Source: Antedon bifida
Lineage: Eukaryota > Echinodermata > Crinoidea > Comatulida > Antedonidae
Length of the DNA stretch: 64,000 nt
Direction: 5' to 3'
Assembly (NCBI GenBank): GCA_963402885.1
Contig: OY727097.1
Span: 28,141,401-28,205,400 of the forward strand
Positions 1 to 11,754 of the stretch are shown here, in pieces. The notes under the pieces were generated by a model. The model made no database searches. It was not told the origin of the DNA and saw only the letters and a list, made by a program, of their open reading frames with translations. A program made the position numbers and the translations under genes. The first letter of the stretch is position 1. Each line of letters starts with the position of its first letter.

Positions 1-255
1 TACTTACTGTTAGCTAATTTATTTTTATGATCAAACGTCCATATTTTAAAGCAAACACTAACTAAAACTTTAAAAAAAAAAACACAAAATTACCTACGCC
101 ATTAAAATAAACAGAGAACAAAGATGAGAATTATAATTTTGTGCCATTCTATTCTGTACCACGAAAAGTTTGCGCCTGAAAATAATAGAGGGCGGCAAAC
201 TATCTAATCAAGTTAACGCTCTTAAACAGCCTAGTCAATATTAGTTGTGCAATAT

Positions 256-812
256 TTTAAAGATGTATTGTCCCTTTGTCAAATTCCAAAAAAATAAAAA
301 ATAAAAGATTTTGAAAAAAAGTGGGTCATTTTGAAGTATCATAATAGTTATTAACTTTCACCAAAAATTAGTCGAAAAAAAAATCATTTAACTGAAATAC
401 AGACGTTTTTTGGTTCAAAAAATAACTTTGACTTCCAGTCAAAGTTTTCGATCAAAACATATCTCATAATGCAACGCGCTTATTTGGCTACTCTGTATGC
501 ATAATCATAAAACTTCCTCGCGACCTGTGTGAAAACACCTTCTCAACCATGACGAGTTGTAAACAATCCTAATTAGCATCATGCATAATGTATAATCATG
601 GTTTGAAATCTTTGTTTACTTTCGTTCGCGATGATTTTCCAGAAGAAATGTAATCAAGTTAATTTAGCTGTTAATTACGTAAAATTGTTGTTTTTGGCTC
701 GAATTTTCGACTTAAAGTGAATAACTTTAACATTACTTTGATATGGCCAATTTAAATTTAGAATATTCTGACCTTCATTTTTTTGTGTTTCAAGGGACAA
801 TACATCTTTAAA
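256..812. mobile_element. MITE family B, full-length copy
   Basis: The left end reads TTAAAGATGTATTGTCCC and the right end is its reverse complement (GGGACAATACATCTTTAA). The arms continue as imperfect complements: a left-hand 'gaccaaaaattagtcgaaaaaaaa' type arm and its partner near 700. No transposase frame is visible, so this is a non-autonomous inverted-repeat element. Sister copies lie near 28.9, 37.4 and 51.5 kb. Confidence 0.75.
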
Positions 813-1641
813 TGAAATACTTTTTAACTCACGTCCTTGGAAACTTACTCAATAATTCAATACAGGTGTATACGCGGATGCCTTTTAAGTCATAAACGTA
901 TCCAACATTCTCTCTTATACAAAAATTAATAAAATCTATACTAGTTATTAGCACAGATGATTAAACGCAAAAAGGCGAAATATTATCACATTGATTTTAC
1001 CGAACTGAATCTATATTAAATAATGATATTTAATCCTCCTGGCATTTCCAAGCTTTCCTTTTAATATAATGGATATAATTTCATTTCTAATCGAAGGCGT
1101 AGGCCTACTTACTATTTTTTTTCAATTTGAATGTAATCTTTGTATGCTTAAACAATTGCAATCAATTACTATTTATTCTGTAGGCCTATAATTTGATTCC
1201 AATATTAATTCGTTGTTGGGGATGTTTTCAATTGTTCTCCTCACTTTGCAGAGATCACCCTGAATAAGATATTTAGGCAGAGGAAGAGTGGAGGGTTACT
1301 CAAGTTTGTCTCGTGTTAAAGTGTGTGAATGATATTAATATCTTTATTAGTGTTACTTCAGTCAAGGAGAAAAATCTATAAATAATATACATGGTCTAAT
1401 CAATGTGTTATAGATCCAATTCTTTATATAATGCAGCCTTGTAAATATTCATCGACTATTCTTAGCAACCGACGAAAGTCAAATATTTAGGCCTAACAGA
1501 CGAATGTTCATTCGTATTCAAACCTGCAATCGCACAACTCTTCTTCAACCAGCTTAAAAGGTGATATTGATGCTTAGGTGGTATTTGGCCTATAAACTGT
1601 AGTTAAACCATCATCTTCTAAAGACAATTCGTACCAAGAAG

Positions 1642-2020
1642 GTAAGTAGGCCATGTGATGTCATGTTTAATGTAGGCCTATCAAAAATAGGCCTATATTA
1701 TAATTGTTATTCTCAATTTTATTATTCAGTAGTACCCGTTTTCGGACACATATAAGAAGGGGAGACTTTACCTTGAAACGAATGAGGAAGAATATATGCT
1801 TTTAACATTTACGGCCAACACCTTAGAAACTCCGATAAGGAGACCCTTTTGGGGTGCTGGACGTGTCCCTTTAATAGGGTTCTACTGTATTGACTAATAT
1901 AAAAAAAAATTATAGTGAATGTTAATTGTACGTCATTAGAGTGTATGGTTACGTCATAGTTTGCAAACAGGTTATTCAATGTTTTAAAGTGATGAGTTTT
2001 TTTGATTTTTTAATCTCCAG
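1642..2020 (+). other. Probable 5' UTR intron of the TRIM gene
   Basis: A consensus donor (AAGAAG followed by GTAAGTAGG) starts at 1642. A pyrimidine-rich tract with a CAG acceptor ends at 2020, 11 bases before the TRIM ATG. The simplest reading is a 5' untranslated exon ending at 1641 spliced to the coding exon. The upstream limit of that exon is not visible. This is inference from splice signals only. Confidence 0.4.
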
Positions 2021-2031
2021 AAATCTTTAAA

Positions 2032-4218
2032 ATGTCATCGGATGAAGAACCAGAAACGTTCGCTGGAATCAGCATGAACGCACTAAAATGTTGTCTTTGC
2101 AACAAACATTTCAATAAACCAAAATTCTTAACCTGTCTTCACACATTTTGTCTAAAATGTCTTAAGAACTGGGTAAAGAAGAATGATGGCGTTCTGGAGT
2201 GTCCGACCTGCCACGCTCCACATGACATCCCGGAGGGAGGCATCCAGAAGTTTCCAACCAATGGAGTAATGCGTGGGTTAGTTGATCACATGACAGGGAT
2301 GGAAAAAACAGAACCTCAGCTTTGTTCGAATTGCCCGAGTGAAGCTACAGATTATTGTACAAATTGTGATTATTTTTACTGTGAAGCGTGCGTTGCGATT
2401 CACAAACACGCTAAGAAAACGAACATGCACACTGTGATAACCTTACAAGAATATAAAGACCTTGGGGCAGAGAAACAACTCGCGCATAAAATCCTCTTTT
2501 GTAAAGAACACAAAGTGAATTTGAAGCTTTACTGCGAGAAATGTCAGGTGTCAATTTGTATTGAATGTGCGCATGTTCAGCACAAAGATCAGGAACACGT
2601 CATCAAAGATGGCAGTCAAGTGTTTAAAGAGTTCGTCACGAACGCGTCACAGAAGCTCATCGAATCCGAGGGGAAAGAGGCTAAGTTACGACAAACCGAA
2701 GACAAATTGAAACTCGTAAAGACATCGCTTCTACAGAATAAAGAAAACTGTCACGCCGCCATTCAAGAGCATTTTGATGCGATACAACAATTGCTCGATG
2801 CACAGAAAGCAGAAAATATTAAGGAACTCGATGAAATCTTTGATGGAGACATTAACAGGACAAACCATCAATTGAGAGAAGTTGATTCAATCATAATCCA
2901 GTTACAATCAACTCGTGAGTTGACACAAAATCTGGTAAAAAGTCCAAATGTAACACTTGCGCTGATGAATGCAAACATGATATCGAGTCAAGTAGATGTT
3001 CTTCTTAACTTCAAAATGGATGTACAACCCGTGGATGATGCGGCGTGGAAGTTCTTTCCAGTAAACACATTTCGAGAGGAACTACAGAGTGGCCATGTTG
3101 GAAAAATCAAACACATATCACCAGACTTATCAACAATCGACATAACAAACTCTCGTGTTCTTTCTGATGAAAATGTATCGTTCACATTGACAACAAAAGA
3201 AACACACGGAGAAGAATGTTATGACAATGCTATTAATATAACGTCGAAGATGACGTCGCCATCAGGTGATGACATCAATCTTGAAGTCGTTGATAACGAA
3301 AACGGGACTTACGCCATTTCTGGTAGTTCATGCGATGTCCCCGGCAAATGGAAATTAACTATTTTGATTGGATCACAGATTGTTGGTGGATCGCCTATGA
3401 AAGTGAATGTTGTTGAAAGCGGATTTCAAAGTGCTACTTGTTTGAAAGATTATTGCAACCAAGGTGAACTCCACAATATAAATGTAATCGATAAAGCGAT
3501 TTTTGCTTGTTTCAGCAGGAATAGAAACATTGCAAAACTCAGCAAAAATGGAATTGAACTAATTGACATGAGATACATTGGAGGATCGAAAGTGCTTAGC
3601 TTGTGCGGAGGGAACCCGGGAGAGATTATCTGCGCATGTCACGACATCACCTCGCACGAAGGACGCATTATAGTCTGCAAACACGACGGCACGTTTATCA
3701 GAGAATTCAACGGCATTAAACTTGGACGCGTTCAAGGCATGATGGCAGTTAAGGACAATGAGATATATATTCCTGATAACGATAAAAACTGTGTGTTAAG
3801 AGTGTCTTTATCAGGACAACTTCTTGCAAAGATTCCATCCGGATCTCCTTCTGACGTTCTGAAGTTTCCTAAAGGAGTGGCGGTCACTCAAGACGACCAC
3901 TTACTGGTGTGTTCTTACTGGAAGAACCAAGTGGTCATGTTTGATAAATCCGGTGTTTTTATTAAAGTATTTGTTGATAAGGGTGAGGACACTGACGGTA
4001 AGGTATATTCGCCGTATTCGGTAGCTGTTGACGAACAAGACAACGTTGTTATTGGGTCTTTGCATCGGTTACAACTCTTCAGCAAAGACGGAGTGTTCAT
4101 CAAACGAATTGATGATGCTAAGCATATGTTGTATTGCCCGGGGAGCATAATATGCAAGAAACGTCAGGTTATCGCTGCAGACAAACGAAATGCCAGTATA
4201 TGTGTTTACAACTACTAG
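2032..4218 (+). CDS. TRIM E3 ligase-like protein (RING, B-boxes, coiled coil, filamin, NHL-like)
   Basis: This is a single-exon frame of 728 residues. A RING finger (about C20-C60, with CLC, CLHTFCLKC and CPTC) would recruit an E2 enzyme. Two B-boxes follow, about 98-133 (CSNC..CEAC) and 157-189 (CKEH..CIECAHVQH). Next come a helical coiled-coil stretch (about 195-330), an immunoglobulin-like filamin repeat (about 360-460, ending in a GGSPMKVNV-type strand) and a C-terminal six-bladed-propeller region with NHL-like blades (about 470-728; FPKGVAV, SPYSVAVDE). The family is TRIM2/TRIM3/TRIM71-like (class VII), cytoplasmic ubiquitin ligases that bind substrates or RNA through the propeller. The blades are divergent, so orthology to a named vertebrate TRIM is not claimed. 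Intronless class VII TRIMs are greatly expanded in marine invertebrates, and this looks like one of that expansion. The ATG is the first in frame and lies just after a splice-acceptor-like site. Confidence 0.93.
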   Translation: MSSDEEPETFAGISMNALKCCLCNKHFNKPKFLTCLHTFCLKCLKNWVKKNDGVLECPTCHAPHDIPEGGIQKFPTNGVMRGLVDHMTGMEKTEPQLCSNCPSEATDYCTNCDYFYCEACVAIHKHAKKTNMHTVITLQEYKDLGAEKQLAHKILFCKEHKVNLKLYCEKCQVSICIECAHVQHKDQEHVIKDGSQVFKEFVTNASQKLIESEGKEAKLRQTEDKLKLVKTSLLQNKENCHAAIQEHFDAIQQLLDAQKAENIKELDEIFDGDINRTNHQLREVDSIIIQLQSTRELTQNLVKSPNVTLALMNANMISSQVDVLLNFKMDVQPVDDAAWKFFPVNTFREELQSGHVGKIKHISPDLSTIDITNSRVLSDENVSFTLTTKETHGEECYDNAINITSKMTSPSGDDINLEVVDNENGTYAISGSSCDVPGKWKLTILIGSQIVGGSPMKVNVVESGFQSATCLKDYCNQGELHNINVIDKAIFACFSRNRNIAKLSKNGIELIDMRYIGGSKVLSLCGGNPGEIICACHDITSHEGRIIVCKHDGTFIREFNGIKLGRVQGMMAVKDNEIYIPDNDKNCVLRVSLSGQLLAKIPSGSPSDVLKFPKGVAVTQDDHLLVCSYWKNQVVMFDKSGVFIKVFVDKGEDTDGKVYSPYSVAVDEQDNVVIGSLHRLQLFSKDGVFIKRIDDAKHMLYCPGSIICKKRQVIAADKRNASICVYNY

Positions 4219-4262
4219 ATCAATTGGATACAACAAATAACAGTGAAATTGTAGTCTAATTA

Positions 4263-4268
4263 AATAAA
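4263..4268 (+). promoter_or_regulatory. Poly(A) signal of the TRIM gene
   Basis: A canonical AATAAA lies 45 bases after the TRIM stop codon, on the correct strand. Confidence 0.55.
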
Positions 4269-4880
4269 CGGTTCTATTTTAATAACGTAATTTCTGTTGA
4301 GCGCCACCTATAGTGTCGAGAGAAATTCGAGCTTCGTGTGAACTGAGGTTGTGAATGAAACACCTTTTCAGATGATAAAAAAAAACACGAAAATTAAAAT
4401 TTACGCATACGTACAAAAAGCTGCATGATTATTATTATTAACGCCTAAATGTGCTGATCATATTAACAAAATAAGTTTTCATAACTAGATTACTAGGCCT
4501 ACTAAAAACTGCACTCTGTTAAATGTCGATAGCCATATTACGCCTACTATACTATGTATCCACTACCAGTACTGCGGTAGGCATGAATAGTGATCGTCTG
4601 AATTCTAATTGAGTTAATTGTTAATTGTTCTATAATTTAGTCACCTGTGCCACAATCATATTGTCTTTAAAGTACGTTTATTGATAATTAAGCTAAAGAA
4701 TGGATGTCACCGAATGGATGTCATCGAAAGCATATAGCGTGACAATGGAGCTATAAAATAGTTGTATAACTCAATAATGGTTTGATGTTTCTAGATGCGT
4801 GGCAGACGGATAATAATACGACGTTAAATGTTGAAGACGATTACTGATACGGCGTCGTCGCATATTAGCTGATCAACTGT

Positions 4881-5047
4881 AAAGCTCTGTCTACACTATC
4901 AAACTATAGTTTGACAAAAAAAGTGTGATGTGTCCAAATATGGTAGTGATATGTCAAAATACGGTGGTGATATGACATCATCATGTCCATATATGGGCAC
5001 GTCACATTTTTTTTGTCACATAAAGTTTAATAGTGTCGACAGAGCTT
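4881..5047. mobile_element. MITE family A, copy 1
   Basis: This is a near-perfect palindrome. The left arm is AAGCTCTGTCTACACTATCAA, the right arm is the complement (TAGTGTCGACAGAGCTT), and the sub-terminal blocks are GATGTGTCCAAATATGG and CCATATATGGGCAC. It is flanked by TA-rich DNA and has no coding capacity. It sits immediately downstream of the stop codon of the next minus-strand gene. Confidence 0.85.
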
Positions 5048-5072
5048 GAGGAAAAAAATGTTGATTTAAAAC

Positions 5073-6652
5073 TTAAACACATTCTAGTTCCCCAAGAGTC
5101 AGTTTGCCTGTCTCAAGTCGTCCTCCTGTATCACCAAGACGTATCGCACTCAGTGGTAGATACCGCTTATCCATGACGTAACCTTCGTCTACTCGTACAA
5201 CGTTATCGTTGCTGTCACAGTTACAAGGCAACGACCTATCAGCACAGGAACCTATAAAATATTTGTTTTTAAATAATCAGTCAATATTAAATAAATTCCA
5301 TAATAAATAAAACATGTGTATGCTTGGTAATTGGAATCGTCAACATCATCATCGCCTTCATTGATTTTCACCACTGTACGTGTATTAATTATACGACGAC
5401 CTAAAGGCCAACTCAGACAGCGTCGTACGACGAGGCCCGACGAAACGTTTTAACTCGTCGGTGCTGTCTGAGTTGAATCCCAACGAGACGCTATAGCGTC
5501 GGGCGTAGTTTTTAGGCCGTCACGAGAACGAGAACTAAACATGTTAGTTTTCTACTGACGACTCGTCGAGCTTCGTCGTACGACGCTGTCTGAGTTGGCC
5601 TTTACAAGACCAGTCAGTCGATTTGGCATCGGTCGTCGTCTGGACTTAGCAACCACCAAAACTATGTCGAGGTGGGAATCGAGGAAACACGGTCCAATTT
5701 CTCCACATGTGCACAATGACGTATTTTGTCCGTCACATATCGAAATTGTCATCACTTTTTGATAGGGGTGATGGCACGACAGGTCTATTCAATGGAGAGA
5801 AATGCGTTTGTATTTATAAACAATGGAGGGGAGATAAAACGAATATGGTACTTACCCTCTACACCGCATGCGCACATGCTGGAGTTGATTGGAGCTCCCG
5901 CCCAATTATACATAGGTTGATTATCTCGACTCACCAACCAGCCATATGGAATTTTATAACGCTGATTGCGTACCATAAGTACAGAATTTGTACATTCGTA
6001 CTAATACAAATATAAGAAAAACAATTAAAAGGTATCAGTAGATTTATTTAAGCTCTGTCTACAGTTTATGTGACAACAAAATGTGATCTGCCCATATATG
6101 GACACGATGATGTCGTATCACTACCTTATTAGGGCATATCACTACGATATTTTGGCACATCATACGTTTTTGTCAAACTAGTTCGATCGTGTAGACAGAG
6201 CGTAAGAAGGTGCGCTTATTCTACCAACAATGATAATTGATAAAACTCGTCAGTAGGCCTATATTTCAGTTTTTTCTACGGTGCCGTTTTTGCCGATTTC
6301 TGTGACCGATCATACGTATGTTCTGTATGTGTTGTGTGTACTGATGTTGTGATATGACGCAGCTCATCGCAGTCGTCACAGACGTAAGATGCTAGTTATA
6401 CTCTACTAGAAAAACAAAGTGTATGATATGATATATAATGTATTACAATTTAAACAATACACACTCACCCCCACATACTGTCTACATGAGCGGGAATTCA
6501 TTACCAGCTTTTTTAGTTGAGTTGACGTCAGTTGGTAGTCTGGACGAAATTCGAATTCACCAGCCTTGTCACGATTTCGAACACGTACTGGTCTTTTTCT
6601 TACATGATGAACGATTGTCAATCCTTGCATAAAAAAAAAATTACCAGTACCC

Positions 6653-6686
<34 letters not shown>

Positions 6687-7692
6687 CAGTTAGTGAATTA
6701 ATCAATCAATCAATTGATCATTTAGTCAGTAATCAATCAATCAATCAATCGATCATTTAGTCAGTAATCAATCAATCAATCAATCGATCATTTAGTCAAT
6801 TAATCAATCAATCAATCAATCAATCAATTAATCAGTTATAGCCAGTCAATCAGTAATCAATCAATCAGTTAATCAATCAATTAATCAATCAATCAGTTAT
6901 AATCAGTCAATTAATCAGTAATCAATCAATCAATCAATCATAAGTTAATCAATCAATCAATCAATCTACGCGATAAACAAAACAACCAACCTATATCAGT
7001 TTCTGTTGTCATGTCACACTTGACTGTGAACGGTTCTACACCACCAGGACCGTCAGGATCAATGCCGTAGAAGTTATCTTCCGTTAATCCAGCCTTCTTG
7101 ATTTCATTGCAGGACGGTAGGTACTGCTGTGTGGCGACTGTCGTGGCAAGGGGAGGTTGCGGAACTGTTGTCTTTGGTGGCTTAGGAGCTGGGGTATCAG
7201 GTATAGGAACAGGGGGTGCTGCTGTCTCTGGTATACGTTCAAGTGCTTCATATAGTTCTGAAAAAGATAGTAAGAACAATAAGAAGGAGGCCCGAGTCTA
7301 ACGCAATCCTTATGGTATAAAGGTCTCCAGTAAGTCTATAGTCTATAATTGTACATAGGCCTATGTGAGTTTTTAAGTGAGACTCCTTAAAATACTCCCC
7401 TCTCTTTAAAACAAATACGAGAGCCTTGTTTTAAAATCTTACCATCGATTTGTACTTGTATAGGCTGCATTGATCTGTAGCTAGCCTGCTGCCTATTGTC
7501 TAACATCTGCCTTGATGTACTTCGTCCGCCATCTATCGATCTATCAATTTTTGTTTTAAGTTCATTTTCCATTTCCGTCAGCATTCTGTTCTGTATGTTT
7601 AACACACTACTAAGTTTGTCTTGTAGGGCAGACAGGTCCCCGGCTACAAAAGCTACCATCACCCCCACATAAATCCAAATCGTCAGATACAT
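5073..7692 (-). CDS. Secreted coiled-coil protein with CNTNAP-type fibrinogen-like domain, paralogue 1
   Basis: Five coding exons on the minus strand: 7692-7443, 7257-6991, 6623-6469, 6000-5856 and 5251-5073. All have GT/AG borders, and phases close to give 331 residues. Residues 1-18 are a signal peptide (MYLTIWIYVGVMVAFVAG). Residues 19-83 look like a coiled coil (LSALQDKLSSVL..EMENELKTKI). Residues 95-125 are a Pro/Thr linker. From C133 comes a fibrinogen-like module: SCNEIKKAG, GIDPDGPGG and FTVKCDM, then SCRQYV, GWLVSRD, WAGAP and CACGVEG, ending in CNCDSND..DEGYVMDKRYLPL. The second half matches the module between laminin-G and EGF domains of contactin-associated/neurexin-IV proteins, including the CNCD and LP motifs, not the calcium-binding end of ficolins. 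Likely an extracellular oligomeric recognition protein; the ligand is unknown. Tandem partner of the gene at 9.9-11.8 kb. Confidence 0.85.
5402..5604. mobile_element. MITE family C in an intron
   Basis: The terminal inverted repeats are AAAGGCCAACTCAGACAGCG at the left and its complement (CGCTGTCTGAGTTGGCCTTT) at the right, continuing into a CGTACGACGA core. An inner pair (GTCTGAGTTG) gives it a compound hairpin. TA flanks both ends. It lies in the last intron of the fibrinogen-like gene and is the only copy seen in the window. Confidence 0.75.
6050..6201. mobile_element. MITE family A, copy 2
   Basis: AAGCTCTGTCTACAGTTTATGTG at the left, CAAACTAGTTCGATCGTGTAGACAGAG at the right. The inner ATGTG/CACAT blocks are conserved with the other copies. 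It is in the third intron of the fibrinogen-like gene. Confidence 0.75.
6649..6966. repeat. Microsatellite (ATCA)n, interrupted
   Basis: About 320 bases of ATCA/TCAA units. Longer interrupted blocks (such as cgatcatttagtcagtaatca) are themselves repeated. It lies in the second intron of the fibrinogen-like gene and runs to within 25 bases of the exon border at 6991. Confidence 0.9.
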
Positions 7693-9851
7693 GTTGCTGG
7701 AGCTCGGGCTAGGCCGTCAACAACAACAGTCGTAAGGCCAAGAGCAGTCTTAAACTATGACAGGATTTCTAATGAACAACCCCAAGTGTACGTGAAGCTT
7801 CTGATATATCCGGAGTATATAATTCCTATTGTCTATTTAGGCGGTTTACTACCCTGCTAAGAAATAGCAGACAAGAATCGTAGAAATAATTACAAAATGT
7901 CACCGTACACAGCATGTCACGTCACTGTAAATGTCACGCCACATTTTGTTGCTCTCATCTCGGTAGGAAATAATGTTCGTTGATTGAACAAATAATTTTT
8001 AGAAAAACATATTTTGCACCGGACATTTTTTGTGAAAACGAAAATAATAACCAGTTTATCGGTTCAGCTTTGGCGAATTTCTTAAAATCTTTAAAACCTG
8101 CGTAATTCCTGCACTAAAATAGTAAACCGTGTCTTTCCGAAATGAATAACAAGTTTAAAAGTGATGATGCTTATTTCAAATTAATTTGACATAATACACA
8201 TACATTGTCGTTTGGCGGTCTCTGGTTGTAATCAGTATATATCTCATATTAAATAATTAAATTATTTTAGTTGTCATTATTATATTTTGTTTGTTTGTTT
8301 GATTGTTCATGTTGTCGAGCTTGTGAGGTCAATTGTAACGAACAAACTATTTTCTCCGGTTACAACCGAATTAACTACACGTAGGGCTTACGTATGAAAA
8401 TTAAATTTGTTTTTATACGTCGTCAACCATTGTGGTGTCCGTAATATTGGAAACTTTTAATAAAGTTATTAACTTTTGAAAAGAAGAAATTGTGTTCTTG
8501 GCACTTCTTTTTTCTGACACAGTTTTGATTTCATTTTTGCTGAGCACCAGTCATGGTTACTTATGTTATAGCATTGCTATTTTTTCAGTAATTTGCTTTT
8601 GGATTAGTATTACCAAGCATGAATAGATTGAAAACATAAAATAAAGGGTAAAGAACGACTTTCACCATCATAATTGTCGCGGAGATTGCAACCCCTCCCT
8701 GCTATCTCTAAGAATACTGGATCATTGTTTGAGAACATTTGTATATGAGCGCAGCACTTACTTGCACATCGCAATTTCTAGATGATTTGGTATATTGTAA
8801 AACCCAAATTTCGCGCGCCCTTAATTTTAGCGACTGTCGATCGCGAAATAAAGGGCTCACAAAATTTTTAATATTGAGTTGTTTACTTGCAATATATATT
8901 ACAGTATAGTAAACTGGAAAAGATTATAAAAAGGCTACTATTAATATCCTTAGTTTATAATACTATATATCCATTTCAGCCCACTGATGGTTTCCCAAAC
9001 GGAAGTGTCAAGTAGTCTTCGACGGTCATCAAGTTCTTATGCAGATGGCGTACAATTTGTCTTCCTTTTTCACCACGATATAGCCTTGATATACTACAAT
9101 TTTCAGTATTTACGTGCATCGAATTCCTTTAGAAATATATTTTGGCCCATGTGAATTGAACGTAGCAACACTGCGACATGATCACCAGGAAAATGCGTGG
9201 TTGGTGATATCTCAACTATATGTTTGCTTGGGTATTTTACGCACGTACAGCGGAAATTGCGTACACGAAAGGTCTTGTGGGACCACAATACTAGAAATCT
9301 AGGAATTTAATTGTTCTGCTATAAAGGTCACTTTCATTAACTTGCGCTTGAAGCAGAAAACAAAAATAAGCAGAATCCAATGCTGACTGATCACTCGGTT
9401 TGAGTGGAACAAAAGTCAGATAAAATTGTGTTTTCTACCAAAAGTTTATTGAGCACCATGAAAATAAGCCTACTGACAGAAAGAAAAATGTGTTTACTAT
9501 ACAATGATCTTCAGAAAAACAATCAAATTTTTCAACCCATACATTTAAAATATAAATGATTAATGTAAGACTTAATACAGTATCGATTTACAAGCACGGT
9601 AGCAAGAAATACAATACACTAGTAATACTTATGTTATCGAGATAATGATAACCAAAACTTAAGTAGGCCTACATAATTAAGTAAATTGGAAAACGTTAAT
9701 AATGAAGATAACTAACAAACGATAACATTAACAAAATTACTCAACGTGTTGATATTTTGCACCAATGAATGTCACTACAGTAATCTTCCAACTACATGAA
9801 CAGATCTATTTTTAGAAACAGTTTGTCAAGTTACACACGTGACAAGGCCCA
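7693..9851. other. Intergenic spacer between the two fibrinogen-like paralogues
   Basis: No coding exon or clear repeat family is recognisable. A minus-strand TATA-like run (near 7815-7822) lies about 125 bases upstream of the first paralogue's ATG and could be its core promoter; this is a weak inference. The rest is AT-rich unique-looking DNA; the short open frames near 9.1-9.3 kb overlap on both strands and resemble nothing known. Confidence 0.5.
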
Positions 9852-11754
9852 TTACACTTTACATTCTAAGCTACCAAGTGTTAGACCTCCGACCTCTTTT
9901 TTACCAGCGACGTCGCCGAGATGAACTGATTTGATCGGTAGAGTATCGATATCGTCCAGATAACCACTATCACTCAATTTCTGCTTAGATTCATTTGCAT
10001 CGCAGTTACATTTCACATTGTCGTTAATACATGTACCTGAGAAATGTATAACAACACTATGTTAATACGTGTGAAAAGGAAGAAATTTAATTAATATAAC
10101 TGTGATCGAGTAATGTAAAAAGATCAGCCTGAGTAAGTAAGTATTTCCCAGGGACCAGGGTGACACGAAAGGTCATATAAATCGCATGACATTACATACC
10201 CGTGACTCCACATGCGCAGGAGAGGGAATTGGTTGGTGCACCTCCCCAGTTGATCATCTCCTCGCCATCTCTTGAAAGTAACCAGCCATGATGAAGCTTC
10301 TTCTTCTTGTGGTAGGCCAAGAGCACGGCACTTGTGCATGAATACTGCAAGAAACAAGAGAGGGATAGTTAAGACGCTACCATTCTGGAAACTCTAACTC
10401 CAATCCTATAGACAGCTTTTACAAACTAACACTATACAGTTATAGAAAAGAAATTTAAGACGCTACCATTCTGGAAACTGTAACTCTAATCCTATAGACA
10501 GACAACTTTTATAAACTAACACTATAAAGTTAGAGAAAAGAAGACGATACTGTTGACTCCAGATGTTTTAATGAAAGTAATAATATAGGCATAACAATTA
10601 TTAAAAAAAATGTCAACCTAAGTCAAGAATGAAAGTTATAGAGAAAGAATTACAAAAGATACTATTCTCTGGGAAGGAGGCGTTAATCCGACTGCGTTAG
10701 CCAACTTTGTCCAACGCAATGTTTCCAACTTACACTAATATATTGTCTGCACTCTGTCGAAGCTGTTACAACCGCCAAAATTTGCTCTGCGTTCAACAAG
10801 TATTCAGGAGTGAATACGTTTGCACCTGGGTCATCTAAACCTTTGATCCTGATAGGCATAGTTGAAGCTTGTTGAACACCGATGGTAGTATATGCTGATA
10901 AGAGAAAGTATTGATCAAGTATAAGTATGTATTGATTGATATTGATTTATTGATTCAGCATATAGTGGAGTTATTATAAAATATAGGCCTATAAATTATC
11001 AGTGACGACACTACGTAAAGACGCATATGTCGCGGCGTACAAAGGCTGATATTTTTACGACGCGCGCGCCAAGTCACTACACTAACCTCCACTGTCGGTC
11101 ATGTTGCAATATACTTCAAACTCTTCCATAGGTCCGTCTACGCCATCTGGGTCAATCATGTAGTTACCATTGATGTCGAATCCAGAGTCTCTGACATCTT
11201 GACAGTGACGATAGCTTGGTGGGCCTGCGGGTTTAGTCGTTGCTTTGGTAGTCGTTGCTTTGGTAGTGGTTGGAGGCTCGGTTGGCACCGTCGTTGTTGG
11301 TGGCGGTGGTGGTGGTTTTGTGGGTTGTTTCGCTACTGGTACAGTTTCTCTGGCTTTCAAATCTAATTGATTGATTAAAGTGATTTTATTATTTTTTGAA
11401 AGAAATATAATTTGATTTTGGTCTTTGTTGTCTGGATTTAAAATAGATAGACTAAAAATGTTGTGCTACATTGGTCAATGTCTTTGTCATTAACTTACCA
11501 TCTATTTGGCTCTGTAGTTCGGCTACCTTTGATTCAGTATCTGCCAAAAGTCTGGTTTCCAATTCTCTTAATTCGTTTTCAAAATTCGTCTCAAGGTTTT
11601 CGATCTCGTCATTGAGTTCGTTAAAGATTTCGCGTAACAATTCTGCTTGCGTGTCTATTAAACGTTCCACGTTGTCACTAACATCGGCGATCGACGGTCG
11701 AAAGACAGACAGACAGACTAACACAAGGATGGAGATTGTTTTTAAACCTGCCAT
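9852..11754 (-). CDS. Secreted coiled-coil protein with CNTNAP-type fibrinogen-like domain, paralogue 2
   Basis: Five coding exons: 11754-11499, 11362-11087, 10894-10734, 10344-10200 and 10036-9852. Phases match those of the neighbouring paralogue exactly (1, 1, 0, 1), and the product is 340 residues. It has a signal peptide (MAGLKTISILVLVCLSVF..), then an acidic coiled coil (residues 25-85, ELREL/ENELREL heptads) and a long P/T linker (KPPPPPPTTT, KATTTKATTK). From C139 the module reads HCQDVRDSG, IDPDGVDGP, FEVYCNM, ECRQYIS, GWLLSRDG, NWGGAPTN, CACGVTG, CNCDANES, DSGYLDD and TLPIKSVHLGD. This is the contactin-associated-protein type of fibrinogen-like module. The ATG lies immediately after a splice acceptor, so a 5' UTR exon is expected upstream. 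Closest relative in the window is the gene at 5.1-7.7 kb; a local duplication is the natural explanation. Confidence 0.87.
10362..10545. repeat. Two-copy tandem repeat in an intron
   Basis: Two imperfect copies of about 80 bases begin at AAGACGCTACCATTCTGG (about 10370 and 10458) and run through CCTATAGACAG and AAACTAACACTATA to AAAGAA. They lie in the third intron of fibrinogen-like paralogue 2. Confidence 0.7.
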
